Shown: positions 1 through 12,187 of the stretch, piece by piece | How positions within the stretch are numbered: position 1 is the first letter of the stretch | Layout: the number at the start of each line of letters is the position of its first letter | Source: Reticulitermes speratus | Lineage: Eukaryota > Arthropoda > Insecta > Blattodea > Rhinotermitidae | DNA length: 64,000 nucleotides | Reading direction: 5' to 3' | NCBI GenBank assembly: GCA_021186555.1 | Contig: JAJKFL010000003.1 | Coordinates: 43,420,408-43,484,407, forward strand | The notes under the pieces: generated by a model | Database searches by the model: none | What the model saw: only the letters and a program-made list of their open reading frames with translations | What the model was told of the DNA's origin: nothing | Translations under genes and position numbers: made by a program

Positions 1-284
1 CACTCAGGAGTTATCGAAAGCGAGCAAGGGCAATTTTTCCTTTCTGCAGCATTATAATCGGAATATATATCTATCTGAAGCAAGCTCAGTGAATTTGAAT
101 TTGGAGTACATTCCTACCTGTATTTACTGAATAGAGTAGGCCGGCCAAAATCGATAGAATCACCATGTATTTTACCATTTTACACTTCATATTTACTTAT
201 TTTAAGTGAACTTCAGCTGTATAATTACGAAAGATTATAAGGTTTCGCATCATCAATTTTTTCGACATAGAAAGACACATCATG
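1..284. other. Intergenic, nothing recognised
   Basis: AT-rich sequence upstream of the first repeat. I see no coding pattern, RNA gene or repeat boundary in it. Confidence 0.6.
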
Positions 285-375
285 AACTTTCACATTATAT
301 TCACCGTGCATTCTCTCTTATATAATAGCTTTTATTTTAACCAACACATGCACTACAATTTTGTCGTCATATATA

Positions 376-432
376 CCCCTACATATGTTTCGACTATTTA
401 TTAGTCATCATCAGGGGGATCAAAGTATATAA
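376..432 (-). ncRNA. Hammerhead-ribozyme-like motif (copy 1)
   Basis: On the minus strand the core CTGATGA lies at 414-408 and GAAA at 391-388. They are joined by a perfect 5-bp stem, GACTA/TAGTC, with loop ATAAA. GAAA runs into the palindrome ACATATGT (388-381), followed by A380 as the expected cleavage-site base. CCCC (418-415) pairs with GGGG (379-376) as stem I, and TATATA on each side can extend it after an internal loop. One extra T between CTGATGA and stem II departs from the textbook core and may reduce or abolish cleavage. Confidence 0.5.
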
Positions 433-825
433 ACACAGACTACACATCCACTATAATAGTTGGTTCACATTCAATGTTAAAACGAGATGAACTATGTTCA
501 CTATAAAAACATGTAGCATTTTTTGACGACAAAATTGTAGTGCATATGTTGGTTAAAATAAAAGCTATTATATAAGACAGAATGCACGGTGAATATAATG
601 TGAAATTTGTAAACGCCCAACAGGCAAAAGTGATCCATAACTATCGTAGAATCAAAAAGAAGTTACACAGGACAAATGCATCCATTTGGTTCAATAAAAC
701 GTGTAGAGCACCAAAAAAATTCTACATGTTTTTATAGTGAACATACTCGTAGTTCATCTCGTTTTAACATTGAATGTGAACCAACTATTATAGTGGATGT
801 GTAGTCTGTGTTTATATACTTTGAT

Positions 826-870
826 CCCCTGATGATGACTAATAAGTAGTCGAAACATATGTAGGTGTAT
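826..870 (+). ncRNA. Hammerhead-ribozyme-like motif (copy 2)
   Basis: Inverted copy of the 376-432 motif. CTGATGA is at 829-835, stem II is GACTA (837-841) with TAGTC (847-851), GAAA is at 852-855, the palindrome ACATATGT at 855-862, and the predicted cleavage base is A863. Stem I is weaker than in copy 1: only about two G-C pairs survive next to the core. The same extra T follows CTGATGA. Confidence 0.45.
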
Positions 871-984
871 ATATGACGACAAAATTGTAGTGTATATGTT
901 GGTTAAAATAAAAGCTATTATACATCATGAACTGTTAAACTTGGGATATTTTGTATAGTTTTTTTTTGTGAAGGGCCCCTCAGC

Positions 985-1222
985 AGATGCTACGGACGCA
1001 CCGCAGCCTTGAGGCTTATTGTGCAACTCTGTGATGAAGATTTTTTCTTGTAAAGGAACACCGGTGGAATGAAATTGACATCGGAATACCGAAGTACTCG
1101 AGGAAAAACCTGTCCCAGTGCTACTTTGTCCACCACAAATCCCACATGGACTGACCAGGGATCGAACCCGAGTCTTCGCAGTGAGAGGCAGGCGACTAAC
1201 CGCCTGAGCCATGGCACGGCCT
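985..1222 (-). mobile_element. tRNA-derived SINE, family A (copy 1)
   Basis: Read on the minus strand, the element begins with a tRNA-like head containing TGGCTCAGGCGG (A-box-like) and GGTTCGATCCC (B box), followed by a non-tRNA body that ends near the T-run at 961-967. A second copy in the same orientation lies at 11540-11805 and matches along its length. These reading frames look coding by eye but are repeat shadows. Confidence 0.8.
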
Positions 1223-4140
1223 AGGTTTTACCAATGTATCAATGTATGATTTTGTTCTGTAATAGATAAACTGAATTAAGGCAGCAGTTTTCGATGTAAA
1301 ACTTAAGTGGTTTCTACTTCGTATTTTACATATTCTCACTGATGATAGTTCAAACTGGTCGAAATATATAGCAGAAATATTAAACTTACGTGTATTCTTC
1401 CTAAAATATTGTGTGATCTGTTGATTTCGTCGACGAGTTATGTCTGGTGCATGTTTAGTCAGATGAGAAATACTTTTACAACAGAAACCACGTTCGCATT
1501 GCGTCACTCCTACATTCTCACCCTTCATACCCCTGGCCTTTCTTTATCCAGCTAAGTAGCCTCGCTCTAGATGTTTGTACAGAAACTTATTTGCTGGGTT
1601 TTAATTGAACGACTGCCTTATTGATTACATGTCAGGAGCAAGGTCCCGACAATTACACACAGCATCAGCAGTTTGGGGGAGGCCTTGCCTGTAGAAATGG
1701 TGTTGATGACTGGATTCCGGCTGCAAACAACAGACAGCGAACACTACTATAAGATCCATAATTGGATTTGGACACCCATGAGAAGGAAACGGTAAACAGT
1801 AAAAAGCTAAGTCATCATATTAAAGTGTTTAAGTACGAAGTATTAAATACTTATTCGTAAGTCTCCACAGAATTGTGAGTTTTACTGTAAAAAAATTATT
1901 CAAGAATTTAGGTGCTACATTCCCATAGCCGTAAATTAAGTTGTTCCATTCTTGACTTTAAACTTAAACCTCCCAATAACATTAGAGTAAAAAGGTAACA
2001 AAATCTCTACGTGGTAAAGATTTTTAGTATAAGCTGTTTTTCATTTATGAGATCCTATTTCACACATAAAATTGCTAACCAAAATCAGCTTCTCACGGCA
2101 AGTTTGACGTGGTTCTCTGTAATGAATTTCATCTCCGTCCTATGTTTAGCAATGATGTAATTATGAGTACAGAGAAACAGATCAGCTCTGCTTTTGTTTT
2201 ATCCTGTGTTTGACCACTAGAAGAAATATGAAGATGCTGAAACGACGAGACGGTGCCTGTTTTCTCACCATTCGCCAGCAGGAGCCAATCATTCTACCTT
2301 AATGGATTCTGTGCTGAGAAAATGACAAAACTGCGTGGCTTGTAATGGACTCAGAAATTGATGCATCATAGAACACAGTTCTACCGCGTCTGCTTGGGTT
2401 TCCAAACTAGGAGCCGCAATGTGACTGGGGATTGAAAGGCGCCTGTGAGCCCTTCATCTGCTCTCGGGAGTAGCTAGTTACTTGTAAGTGGGTAATAATT
2501 AAAATTAAACTTAATCCAAACACTGCTGTGTGGTTTTTTTTGTCGTATATCAATTTTACTTCACGTTACAGAGCTTCTAATAATCAAGAAGTGGTCCAGA
2601 ACATGGCAGCAATAAACTCTCTAGACAGTAGTACCACTTATTGCAACAGGCTGTCTTGTAAGAACTCTTCCAATTCATTATGGCCATACTCAGTTAAACT
2701 GCTATTTCAAATTGTCCCACAAAATATATACATATATATAAACCAGATGGAAGAGGAATCTTAGTTATATCGCGGTTATTCTTTGTGTAAAATAATCATA
2801 TTTCCTGTGCGTGGCAGTCAATATCATCTATTGTTAGGGAGAAAGCAGCCTGAAACTATTTTCTTCCGTATATTGGCATGATGGACAAACTTGACATTCT
2901 TAAACTCAAAGCCCCTTAGTGGACGAGTATGTGACTTGAGAATGTCGGAAGATGGCCTTTCTAACAAACTGCCGCTCTCAGTGTCTAGTATTGATCTGAA
3001 AAAAAAATCTGGAAAAAGTCCAATGTCTGTCACGCACTTGAAAATTTTTCACGCCTCCTCTATATTTGTGCATAAATAGGAAGTTAGCTAAATGAATAAT
3101 GTGAGTGACTCTATTAATGGAAGGCTTATCTATGGGAAAGTAACTAGGCATGGAAAGTGCCAGATTTCCCCATTGAATTTTCAAAGTATATTCCACTGCT
3201 TTTGCCAATATTTACAAAACAAAATAATGGAATTCACACTTAGTGCTGGGAGAAACTTCGATAACTCATTTTCTCTGAAACATTCCGTCAATATAAGGAG
3301 ATTTATCAATTTATAAATAATGTGGTGAATATTTTAACGTGTGTAGCATTCTTAGGCTTTTACGGCTGCCCTTCTTTGCATTGAATTGTGTTTCAGGATA
3401 AGAAATCTTAAAGACCCCTTTTACGCTGCCTAGTTTCGAAAGCGTATTCAGCACATGAACTATGAAGTTTGGGCCGTCTTTTTATGATGTATTTTAAGAG
3501 AGAAATGATAGTTCTTATTAGATTTGTGCACGTAGTTTTTCCTTGTATTAAAACATACGTTTTCTAAGTTATTCTTTTATTGAATTATTGTGTTAAAAAT
3601 GTATAAATAGACTCTCTGCTTCTAATGTCAATAGCACCTGAGAAGTTCACAAGACAATCATGGTGATGTTGACTATGTATATTTGAAGAGTCCAGTAATA
3701 TGACTATCATAACAAGTTTCTAAACAATCATACGTTTTTAGTGAGAGGTGCACATATGGTCATGAGAACATAAGCCTTCGTGTTTTCATGCGCTACAGAA
3801 ATCTGGCTAAATATTAACTGCTATATGACAGTTCTCTCATCAGAATTACAAACATGAATATCGGAAGAGACATGACGCATTTATTGCGTGCTGTGCGATA
3901 CAAACACTGCAGGAAGAGGAACGATTACGTCGTTCCTGGAAAAATGCCGTTTAATTATAAATCTCCTTTTACAAGGTTTACATATTGATAAATGTCCCGG
4001 CTTCTTGGGAAAATAAATTACATTATTCAATAAAAGTAAAATTTTCTCATGTGTCTAAGCACAAATTCATAAACATATGTAGGGAACAAGGAGAAAATTT
4101 CTTATTAATTTATCTACGCCATACAATCTTACAAAAGGCA
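1223..4140. other. Intergenic, mostly unannotated
   Basis: I find no convincing gene here. The only notable item is a degenerate hammerhead-like core at 1339-1370 (CTGATGA 1339-1345, GAAA 1361-1364), listed separately. The remainder is AT-rich with only short open frames. Confidence 0.5.
1339..1370 (+). ncRNA. Degenerate hammerhead-like core
   Basis: CTGATGA at 1339-1345 is followed by an extra T, a partly paired AGTTCAAACT segment, and GTCGAAA ending at 1364. The downstream palindrome seen in the other copies is mutated here (TATATA). It has the same order as the 376-432 motif but only weak stem II support. Confidence 0.3.
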
Positions 4141-4158
4141 ACGTCGTTAAACAAAACA

Positions 4159-4159
4159 C

Positions 4160-4190
<31 letters not shown>

Positions 4191-4223
4191 CCACTCGCTC
4201 TCTCCCTCTCTCTCCCTCCCTAA
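4159..4223 (+). repeat. (TC)n microsatellite
   Basis: Pyrimidine-rich TC/CT dinucleotide run with a few interruptions (TATC, CACTCG). Local reading frames show Leu-Ser repeats that are not protein evidence. Confidence 0.9.
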
Positions 4224-4565
4224 GCTAGATGGGATTGACAGGTGCACTTTATATTCCGACAGGTTTTCTCTCAGTACGTGCTGGGTATGAGGCAGGGTGA
4301 GCCCCAAAGCCGTTATGGATATGGCAGCGAAGAAAATAATTCTTCTCCATAACAGGGATCAAAACCCAACAACCGAATATTTTACGAAGTGAGCTATCCA
4401 ACTTCATACAAATTACACAATGCAGAACTGTAGAGCTGGCCACCGCATAAGTCATGCCTGAAAAGCACCACCACAGTGAAATTGAAGTTGGAGGAATTTG
4501 GTTAGTTTTTAACGAAGTGGGATTGCATGGATCGGAGTAGATGGGTTGATATTATTTATTGGAAT

Positions 4566-4996
4566 CCAACCAAATACACTAATTAGGTTTCATATATCTT
4601 ATTATTTACATTAATCTGTCGCCAACATGTTTCGGTTTCAACTAAGCAATCATCAGGGAGCTGTATATAAGGGAATATGTATGTTCTGACATTTGTTGCC
4701 ACGTATTTCTACATGTTTATATTTAGGCATCAATTGAGTAATATCATACATTTTATTAAACCATATAGCCGCATTTTTTTAGTAATTCTTCCCTTATATT
4801 CTTGTAAATGTAACTAATGTTTGCCTTTTGGGAATTTTTGAACTTAATGCTGTGTCTTGTCTATTATTTTATTATTTATTTTACTTCAAACAAACACACT
4901 TATTAAATTTTATATATCTTGATATTTATATTTATCTGTCTCCAACATGTTTCAGCTGCTACTCAGCCATCATCACCGAGATATATGTAAGGCAAT
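4566..4996 (-). repeat. Two direct copies of a ~110-bp repeat with hammerhead-like cores
   Basis: 4566-4678 and 4888-4996 align along their whole length: CAAATACAC versus CAAACACAC at the left, a shared TATATCTT block, then CCAACATGTTTC and CATCATC or ATCATCAG at the right. On the minus strand each has a CTGATGA-like core and GAAACATG. In copy 1 these are CTGATGA 4656-4650 and GAAA 4633-4630; stem II does not pair well. In copy 2 the first C of the core is changed (GTGATGA), but a GGCT/AGC stem survives. Tandem terminal repeats fit a non-autonomous Penelope-like element. Confidence 0.5.
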
Positions 4997-5117
4997 ACAT
5001 ACACACAATATGTATATATAATTCTCTTATATACATATCTCTGATAATAACTTAGTAGAAGAAGAAACATGCTTGAGATACATTATTGTAAATAATAAGA
5101 TATGTAGAAACCAATCA

Positions 5118-5820
5118 GTGTATTTGTTTATATACATACATACATACATACATACGTACATACATACATACATACGTACATACATTCCATGGATCCATAA
5201 GCCTGTCGAAGTGACAACTGGATGTGGAATAAGTCATAATATACAAATATACAGCTATACAGACTATAGAATTGTACATTTGAACACTATAAACTAAAAC
5301 ACTATAAACGTGTTACATACCTCACTATGAACCATCTTTATACATAAAATATTTATCTACTGAGTAAAAGGAATGTGTATTTAATTATTTTTTTAAGGTT
5401 ACTTTAAATTTTGTCTTTTCATTCTTAAGACTTATGAGACTCAGTGGGAGTCTGTTGAAAATTCTGATAACGGCATAGAATCTACTTTTTTGAAAACAAG
5501 ATAGGTTGGCATTTGGTCTATGCAGGTGGTGCTTATTCCTGATGTCTCTACTGTGTATAGATGAGTTTGTTTGAAAATTTTCTTGATTGTTTAAAATAAA
5601 GTTCATTAATTCATAATTCATATATTGACATGGAATAGGTAAAATATCTAATTTTTTAATGCTAATAAATAATAACATAGTACATGGACAAAGCAAAACA
5701 TTAAGGTAGGTTGTATTGATTATTGCAGTGAGATGGGAGTGAATGTGTTGAAATGGTAGGGGTTGATTGGTGTTAGCATGGAACAGGTATGGCATTAAAA
5801 TGTGAGACAATGCAAAATAT
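5118..5820 (-). mobile_element. LINE 3' end: RT C-terminal region plus (CATA)n tail
   Basis: A 141-codon minus-strand frame ending at 5385 contains NSSIHSRDIRNKHHLHRP and SRFYAVIRIFNRLPLSLI. These are typical of the region downstream of the reverse transcriptase in insect non-LTR retrotransposons. The terminal THSFYSVDKYFMYKDGS continues in another frame to a stop at about 5325, so a frameshift occurred in the A-run near 5390. The 3' untranslated part ends in the CATA/CGTA microsatellite at 5134-5184, the usual kind of LINE tail. It is a 5'-truncated dead copy. It could be mistaken for an orphan gene. Confidence 0.75.
5134..5184 (+). repeat. (CATA)n microsatellite
   Basis: Tetranucleotide run CATACATA with two CGTA variants. 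It abuts the 3' end of the adjacent LINE fragment and probably arose as its tail. Confidence 0.9.
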
Positions 5821-7821
5821 GTGCTTTAGATATTACTGCAATGTGCAGCATTTTCCGGACTTACAGACTTAATTCGTTTGTGAGTGGAGGCGCGAGCAGA
5901 CAGTGGGAGGATGAAATGGATGTGATCAGTAATAATTAATGAAGGATATTAGCTTTAAAGTGTACGTTTTCCATGACTGGCTTAAGAGCCATTTTGCTGC
6001 ATGGCTTTGTTACAAAGGGTTTTGTAGTCGAATAATGCTACTGCAATTAAAATACAAAGCTGGATTACAGATGTATCAACCATTCTGTTAGGTTGCTAGT
6101 ACATACCATTACACGACTTATGAAACGAGAAAGATCCATGACAGAAAATTCTGGTCTCTTTGGGCATTAGTCTACAGGACAAACATAAGTGTTATATATC
6201 AGCTATATGTAGATAAATACGTGTCTATACACCTGCATATACATATATATTCAAATCCCGAAACACCGTCCCTCTATGTACCTCAAACCTCGCATAGTCC
6301 ATGAAAGCCTAGGAACAAAAATTCCCTACTACAATTGCAAATGAAATCCCCGGTAAAACACTATCCCCTCCAGCCGCTGTCTGTAACATCTGTGGCAATA
6401 CAAATGTGCCCTAAGCCTTACAACGAAATCCGATATAGAACCATGCACTTGTGTTTCCACCGGCTACAAGCCAAATCCCGTGATTGTTTAACTGAAAAAT
6501 ACAACAAAAATAATATCAAGTAGAACGTACGCAGTAAGAAATCACATAGGGGAAAAGTTGGGGTTGAGACATGGGGCCAGCTTTGTAACTGGTGACGTCA
6601 CAAAAGTAAGCTGCAAATGAGCCTAATGCTGTGAGGGGCGTTGGTCTGAAAATACATGGAATGTTTGAGGAGAACAAGGTGATTAAGAAGTGAAATTCCA
6701 AGAATCCTTGTAGAACTTTTACAAACGCACCTCTTGCTTGTTGCCTGTCCACAGGCAGTAAAGTGCTTTACACCTCTTTGAATTCAGTCGCCATATTACT
6801 TTTAATCACTACACGTTTATTTCCTTTGACGTTTAAAGAGTAAGTGTCGAACGCCTGGGAAGGGAAGAGAAATGCGTGTGCGTAAAAAAAAAAACAAGAG
6901 TCAGCACAATATTTCCAAATATTTTTCCCATTTATGTTGCAAAATTAACTAAAAGAGAATTTTAAAGTAAATTGATCAACAGTTTGCTGAACGAAATTAG
7001 GTTATGTTTATTTTAAAAAATAATGAAAATGGATGTGTTATGAAACTTGAGAATAAAGATACATACCAAGAAATTTTGATTGTTTTAGTTCAAGATCTTG
7101 ATTATATCGCGCATTATACGACATTTCATGATTAATTAAATAAAAATACAAAAATCATAAGAAACAATTGCAACACATAACAACGCCACTTTCACCAGGT
7201 GGATGCAGAATGGCGCTATAATACAGTTTGGCTGATTATATAAAGGTGTAAATAAAGTCAAATAATACAGTGGAGGAAGGAAATTATACTGTTAGTCATT
7301 TTTCTCGAAGGAGAAAATGGACCTCAAATGGAAGTCATGTCTGTCCGTCTGTATCAAATTATCCGCGGCCCAATCTTTGTCAGAATTTTTAAAACTTCGA
7401 TACATGAAATTGTTAATGATGTTGTAATAAACAATAATTTCCTGATCCTTCCCATTTTCATCCACATTGCTTAAAAATTAAGCCCAGTTTTTAAGGTCGT
7501 AAGTGGTACAATCTTTCTCAAAGTTATTAAGAAATATTTCAAACCCATCAACGCATATATATATATTCGTAATCAAACTGTGGTTCTAAGCATCGTCAGA
7601 AAGTGCAGTATCACGTCATTGTTACACATTCGTAATTTTCATGTTGTGTTCTCCGAAACGATGTTCGGAAATAACAGACCAAAGTATTCTTTACTCTTAG
7701 GGAGTTACTGCATTCAATAACCCGGAAATTCCAAGGTCCTGTTTATCCGAATATTTTACGAATCTGTATTACTTGCAATGTTGTGTATCACTGAAGCTTT
7801 AAATCACGGCTTATCAGAATG
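5821..7821. other. Intergenic, nothing recognised
   Basis: I see no supported gene. A segment around 7590-7605 contains CTGACGATGC on the minus strand, possibly another eroded hammerhead-type repeat, but its GAAA box is absent. Confidence 0.5.
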
Positions 7822-9812
7822 CTACTCTCGCCGCAGAATCTTTTCCACCAGGAGAATGATGGAACTTATTCCGAGACCAAGGAAAAGAAATATGAAAGAA
7901 GCTTGCAGGTGAGATAGAGAGAGGGGAATATAATCGTCTATAAGAACTGGTATTTTTCTAACGCCAGCTTTAATTTGGTTTTCAGTTATGATATCATTAT
8001 ACCATTTGTCTATCAATCCTGCTTCAAGTAAGCGCGTCAAAATGTCATTAATGAGCTCAAGAAATGGACTGTGTTTCGGCAGAAGCATTACAGTGCTGAG
8101 CTGAAACATATCTTCCCGAAACTGGAATATTTCGTGCTTAGCTCCGCGTTGTGCCAGATTTTCGGAATAAAACGCCACAAGCTTTCTGCCTGCGACGGTT
8201 GCAAAATTGTCTTTATTAGCTACATAATCCAGACATACCACAGGATCGGACTGAATTCTTGGTTTCAATTTGTCTAAAAGTTCTTTTGTAAGAAATTTAT
8301 CTATCGTGTCAGGGAAGGCAAACACCGCATTGGACTCATAAAGTTCTTCAACATTGTCGATTTGGTGCTGCAGTCCTGGTCCACGAGGTAGCTTGTGACG
8401 TATGTTTGGAACACGGTGTTGACGGCGAGGGAATAGATTACCCAGGAGAGGAAGAACACACGTAGTGGGGGGCTATATGGCATATCAGCGCCTGCACCAA
8501 GAAGCGCTGCCCAGAAACTGAGGACGCATTTGACATAACTCCATATTTCATCACCTCCTCTTTGTGAAAGACACTTCATGACAAAGGCCGCGACTGGTAA
8601 CACAATCAGTAAAACAAGCCACATCTCGGGGTTGAACACACGCGCCATACTTAACCATCGGGGATACGGATTTGCCCGCGCAATATACCACGAAAATTTA
8701 TCCGAAGAGTAAATTATCGTATCATCAAAGACAAGATGGTCGTCTAGGTTTGTCAGTATATGTCCGAATATCATGTCGGAAAAACCATACATTATTTCGC
8801 CCCTTAGTCCAGTCCATGTTCCATTCGACAGCTGCTGACCTTTCCGCTCAGGTGCCAGTGAAACGCTGAGTTTCAAGGAGACGTTAATCTTGTCTGCTAT
8901 GCTTAAGATCAACCTTATTTCCGAACCATCAAGTGTGGAATTGTCATAAATAATGAACGGGTGAAACTTAAGTGTCGACACTCTAAATGGACACCTGTTT
9001 AGGTTGTAGGGTATTTTTTGCTAAAAAATGGGCGAATCATTTATAAAACGGCCTGTCGTTTTTTCTGTGGTCTGACAAATGTCCAGGAGCACAACTTGAC
9101 GCAACTCACCACATCGGCCGGACGGTAATCTATATGGAAACCAGGTATAAACACCTACAGATGTGGAAGCGTTAGTGAGTTCTGTGGGCGATAGAATGAC
9201 CACGTTAAAAATATTCCACTTCCAAAATTCTTTCAAAATATCCTTCAATATTTGATCATTTTGTCTGGCGTTATTTTCTTCTGCCACAACAATGAACTTC
9301 GCTCTGGAGTCCCAGGCTGGGAGGGACTCAAGTTCGTAGATTTGTTCCCTCACTTCACTCAAATCTCCACCGTGATACCTCGCTATCAAGATGTAGCCAC
9401 CGTGTTTCTCGCTGTTCCTCTTCTCCCAGTAGCGGGGATCTAATTTCATTATTTCACCCGCACGGCTAATCACAATAATCGGCCAGCGAAGTGAAGAGTG
9501 CAGACGTTCCAGCAAGATGTTGCTAACATCGAGCTGTGCTCGCATGTCTGACTGAACGGATTTTACCGCCACTTCTATGTTTTCGTCTTTCTGCAGTATG
9601 TTATTGGCTGGCAAGGAGAGAACCAACGTACGGCCATTTTCAAAATAATCTTCGCTTATTTTTGGAACACAGTTTACCGCATGTCGATCAAGATGCTTAA
9701 TGACGTGCGGATACAAATATCCCAGGACTTGTCTTCTAAATGACAACAGTAACAGCAGTAGCCACAATACCTGGAAAGATGAGATAATGTTACCAACAGG
9801 AATCACGTTCAA
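7822..9812 (-). pseudogene. Divergent chemosensory ionotropic receptor (IR), one stop and one frameshift
   Basis: Single-exon receptor of the insect IR branch of ionotropic glutamate receptors, expected in the dendritic membrane of chemosensory neurons. From ATG 9812 there is a hydrophobic signal-like segment (LWLLLLLLSF, residues about 17-26) and an amino-terminal region. The S1 ligand-binding part starts near RVSTLKFHPFIIYD. TM1 includes MWLVLLIVLPVAAFVMKC. The pore and next TM lie at FWAALLGAGADMPYSPP to FFLSWVIYSLAVNTVFQ. S2 follows, and a final TM (ASFIFLFLGLGISSIILLVE) precedes stop 7822. Total length is about 660 codons, normal for an IR. Two lesions are visible. An in-frame TAG lies at 9021-9023. 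One base is missing near 8379-8385, where a C run has shrunk; the following frame restores the family-typical PGLQHQIDNVEELYES. Recent pseudogene, or errors in the assembly. No introns are seen. Confidence 0.9.
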
Positions 9813-9924
9813 TCATAACTTCTCAGCTGACATTTACTGATCTGTCACAGAACTCTTGCAATGCATATCCGAAATAACTCCAGACATGGTTTTAGAATTA
9901 TATGTGTTATTTATGCTTTACACC

Positions 9925-10310
9925 ATGACAAGTGGGTCCCTGTCACCACGGCATGGCGCGTCCTCAGATTGCAGATGGAGGAACGGCCTCCGGATATGGA
10001 GTGTAGCTGCAATTACATTGAATAAGCAGTCGCGGACAGCCGACAAGGGGTGGTCCTCCAGCTTGGGGGTTGGGCGAGGTGCTAACAACTCCTCACCGTA
10101 AAAAAGTACCATGTTATGAAACATTTCACAAGGCCTCGGACCTGGACTGATTCTTTGGCTCAGAATAGGGACAGGTTGAGGGCTTTTGTGGATGTGGTAA
10201 TGAACCTTCGGGTTCCATAAAATGCGGGGAATTTCTCGACTAGCTGAGGACCTGTTAGCTTCTCAAAAAGGACTCGTCTCCTTGGAGTTGGTTAGTTAAT
10301 TTATGCGTTA
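9925..10310 (+). mobile_element. LINE 3' fragment
   Basis: One frame reads [20 protein letters not shown], then RVP, a stop, NAGNFSTS, a stop and [14 protein letters not shown]. This matches the common insect LINE tail pattern (LAQDRDRWRALVNxVMNLRVP followed by NAGNFLTS). The upstream part, including [20 protein letters not shown], resembles a peptide seen repeatedly in such repeats. Several stops make it non-functional. It lies just upstream of the IR on the opposite strand. Confidence 0.65.
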
Positions 10311-11539
10311 CATGTTTCTTTTTTTAATAAAAATGCTTTTTGCAAGCATTTATGAAGTTCATATTAAAGTGACTAAACTTTCAGCACACTTACAACTATA
10401 CATTTTCCTACATTAAGGTAAAAAAGGAAACAAAAATCCTTTTGTGGCTCCTATAACTAAAATTAAGTCATGACACTGACAGAAGCAGCTGGGACTCTGG
10501 TACTGTAATAAAACTGTGAGCCTTACACGTGTTACATATTTTGCTTAACACTTTAAAGCACTTTAGTTACTGTATGTATGAGCTACTTAACATTAAGTAC
10601 ACTATATTTTTCTCTCATAGTGCATTTATGATTCTTACAACGCATCGTTAACCGACTTGTCTTTGCAATGCAGGCTGGTTGCTTACTGTGTGGTAGAAAC
10701 TCCATTTTGAAATGTCCGGTACATGAGTTTCGTTATTCGAAGGGCTTACATTGAGAGCTGTGCAGTCCTCACGTGATAAAATTGTGTTCCTATAATAATA
10801 ATCTCTCAGAGCTACGAATCTAGCCAAGTATTATACTTATATAAATGCCAATAAAATAAGCAGAATATGATCTTGTGTGTTTGTGCATTTTCCATGTTCA
10901 TCGTAATTCTTCTCATCTCTGTTTAGTAAAAATTGGATACATTTTTTTTTCTTTTTTTTTGTGCAGTGTTTTTTGTGCATTCGCAAGTGCTTACTGCAGG
11001 GCAAAGCAAAAAGCGAGTCAGTAGATAAATATATAACAGAAAAGGAATCCCTTTGACTCAGTTTACTTTTCTGCAGTGTGTGCTCTCATGAAATAAAACC
11101 ATTCTGTTGACTAACTTTGTGACGAAGAATTGAATATGTTGTGAACGGGATGTAGGCAATTGAAAACAAGGGACTCTGTGACCTACAAGATTAATGACAA
11201 ATTTCTTAATATTTTGTTATCTTACGTGGTAGTTGAAAGGGAGATATACACGGACAGCATGACGATCGCATAAGCCTATTTTCTCTCCTTAAAATAAGCA
11301 ACTTGGCTGAAGATAAAGGCAGATTAACTTTGTTTGTAGCTAGGCAACTTTTAAACCATCAATGTTTTGAAAAGAAACAACGTTCGATTTATTGATCAAT
11401 GAAACCAAGGGTAAGACGAATATAAAACGAAAGGTTTTGTTTATATGTCGTAATTTATGTTTTATTATAATAGAATGTATTAATGCATATAAGTACATAA
11501 TATCGTTTTTTTGTTAAGTGCAATATTGCCTCTTTTTTT
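10311..11539. other. Intergenic, nothing recognised
   Basis: AT-rich DNA with poly-T runs near 10940-10960. No coding or repeat signature was identified. Confidence 0.55.
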
Positions 11540-11805
11540 GTTGAAGGTCCCCGTAGCAGGCTCTAAGCAAGCACCGCAGCCTTGAAGGCTTATTGTGTAA
11601 CCCTATGATGAGGTTTTCTCTGCTTTTCCATTATTTGGAGCATAGGTGGAATGAAATTGACAGTGGAAAACCGAAGTACTCGGAGAAAAATCTGTCCCAG
11701 TGCCACTTTGACCACCACAAATCCCACATGCACCAACCCGGGATCGAACCCGGGCTTCCGCGGTAAGAGACCGGCGACTAACAGCAGGAGACCTGGCACG
11801 GCCCT
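11540..11805 (-). mobile_element. tRNA-derived SINE, family A (copy 2)
   Basis: Minus-oriented copy of the 985-1222 SINE. The B box GGTTCGATCCC, the GGGATTTGTGGTGG block and the CAATAAGCC and CTGCGGTGC blocks match. The tRNA-like head is at 11740-11805. Confidence 0.8.
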
Positions 11806-11898
11806 ATATTGGCTCTTAACACTAACCACTTTTCCGTAAACAGAATTTGCCCAGTTCACTCTACGGCGCCTTTCGCTAGATTGAGCAATTTTGTGATA

Positions 11899-12187
11899 TG
11901 GTAAAGGTAAAGGTAAAGTTCAACCTAGAACAGGCCATGAAGTCCCAGAGGGGGAGTAGAGGTATAGCTCTAGTCTTTCTTTAACCTCGGCGCTAGATGG
12001 GGGTGGATGGTTAACGCCACGCCCCGGCCGCTTTACCGCCGGGAATGACCCGGTACCCATTGTACAGGAGGCTGGGTAGGCCCCAGGGTCGGTCTGGACG
12101 GGTGCTGAAAATCTCGCTCCCACCGGGATTCAAACCCCGGACCGTCCAGCTCGTAGCGAGTAGCTGTACCTACTACGCTATCCCGGT
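11899..12187 (-). mobile_element. tRNA-derived SINE, family B (copy 1)
   Basis: On the minus strand a tRNA-like head (ATAGCGTAGTAGG and GGTTTGAATCC) is followed by a GC-rich body with core GGTAAAGCGGCCGG or a close variant, ending in (CTTTAC)n. The GGTAAA tail is visible at 11899-11917 on the plus strand. A second copy lies at 36439-36741. Confidence 0.85.

Larger units (their letters stand above)
285..925. mobile_element. Rearranged Penelope-like element remnant with inverted repeat modules
   Basis: Two sequence modules recur in inverted orientation. Module A (285-370) returns reverse-complemented at 528-612 and again at 874-921. Module B (371-513) returns reverse-complemented at 723-873. 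Between the copies, 613-722 reads as a short peptide in one frame, including LHRTNASIWFNKTCRAPKKF, which resembles the N-terminal region of Penelope-like element ORFs. Both B modules contain a hammerhead-ribozyme-like core (listed separately). Inverted and partial terminal repeats holding hammerhead motifs are known for Penelope-like retroelements. Assignment to that group is inference from structure plus a short peptide; an ordinary fold-back element is the alternative. No reverse transcriptase or GIY-YIG region is present. Confidence 0.55.

Noticed and set aside
5385..5810. 141-codon minus-strand frame as an orphan gene
   Set aside because: It carries LINE C-terminal motifs and a microsatellite tail.
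7560..7610. Another hammerhead-like core (CTGACGATGC on the minus strand)
   Set aside because: The GAAA box and palindrome are not present.
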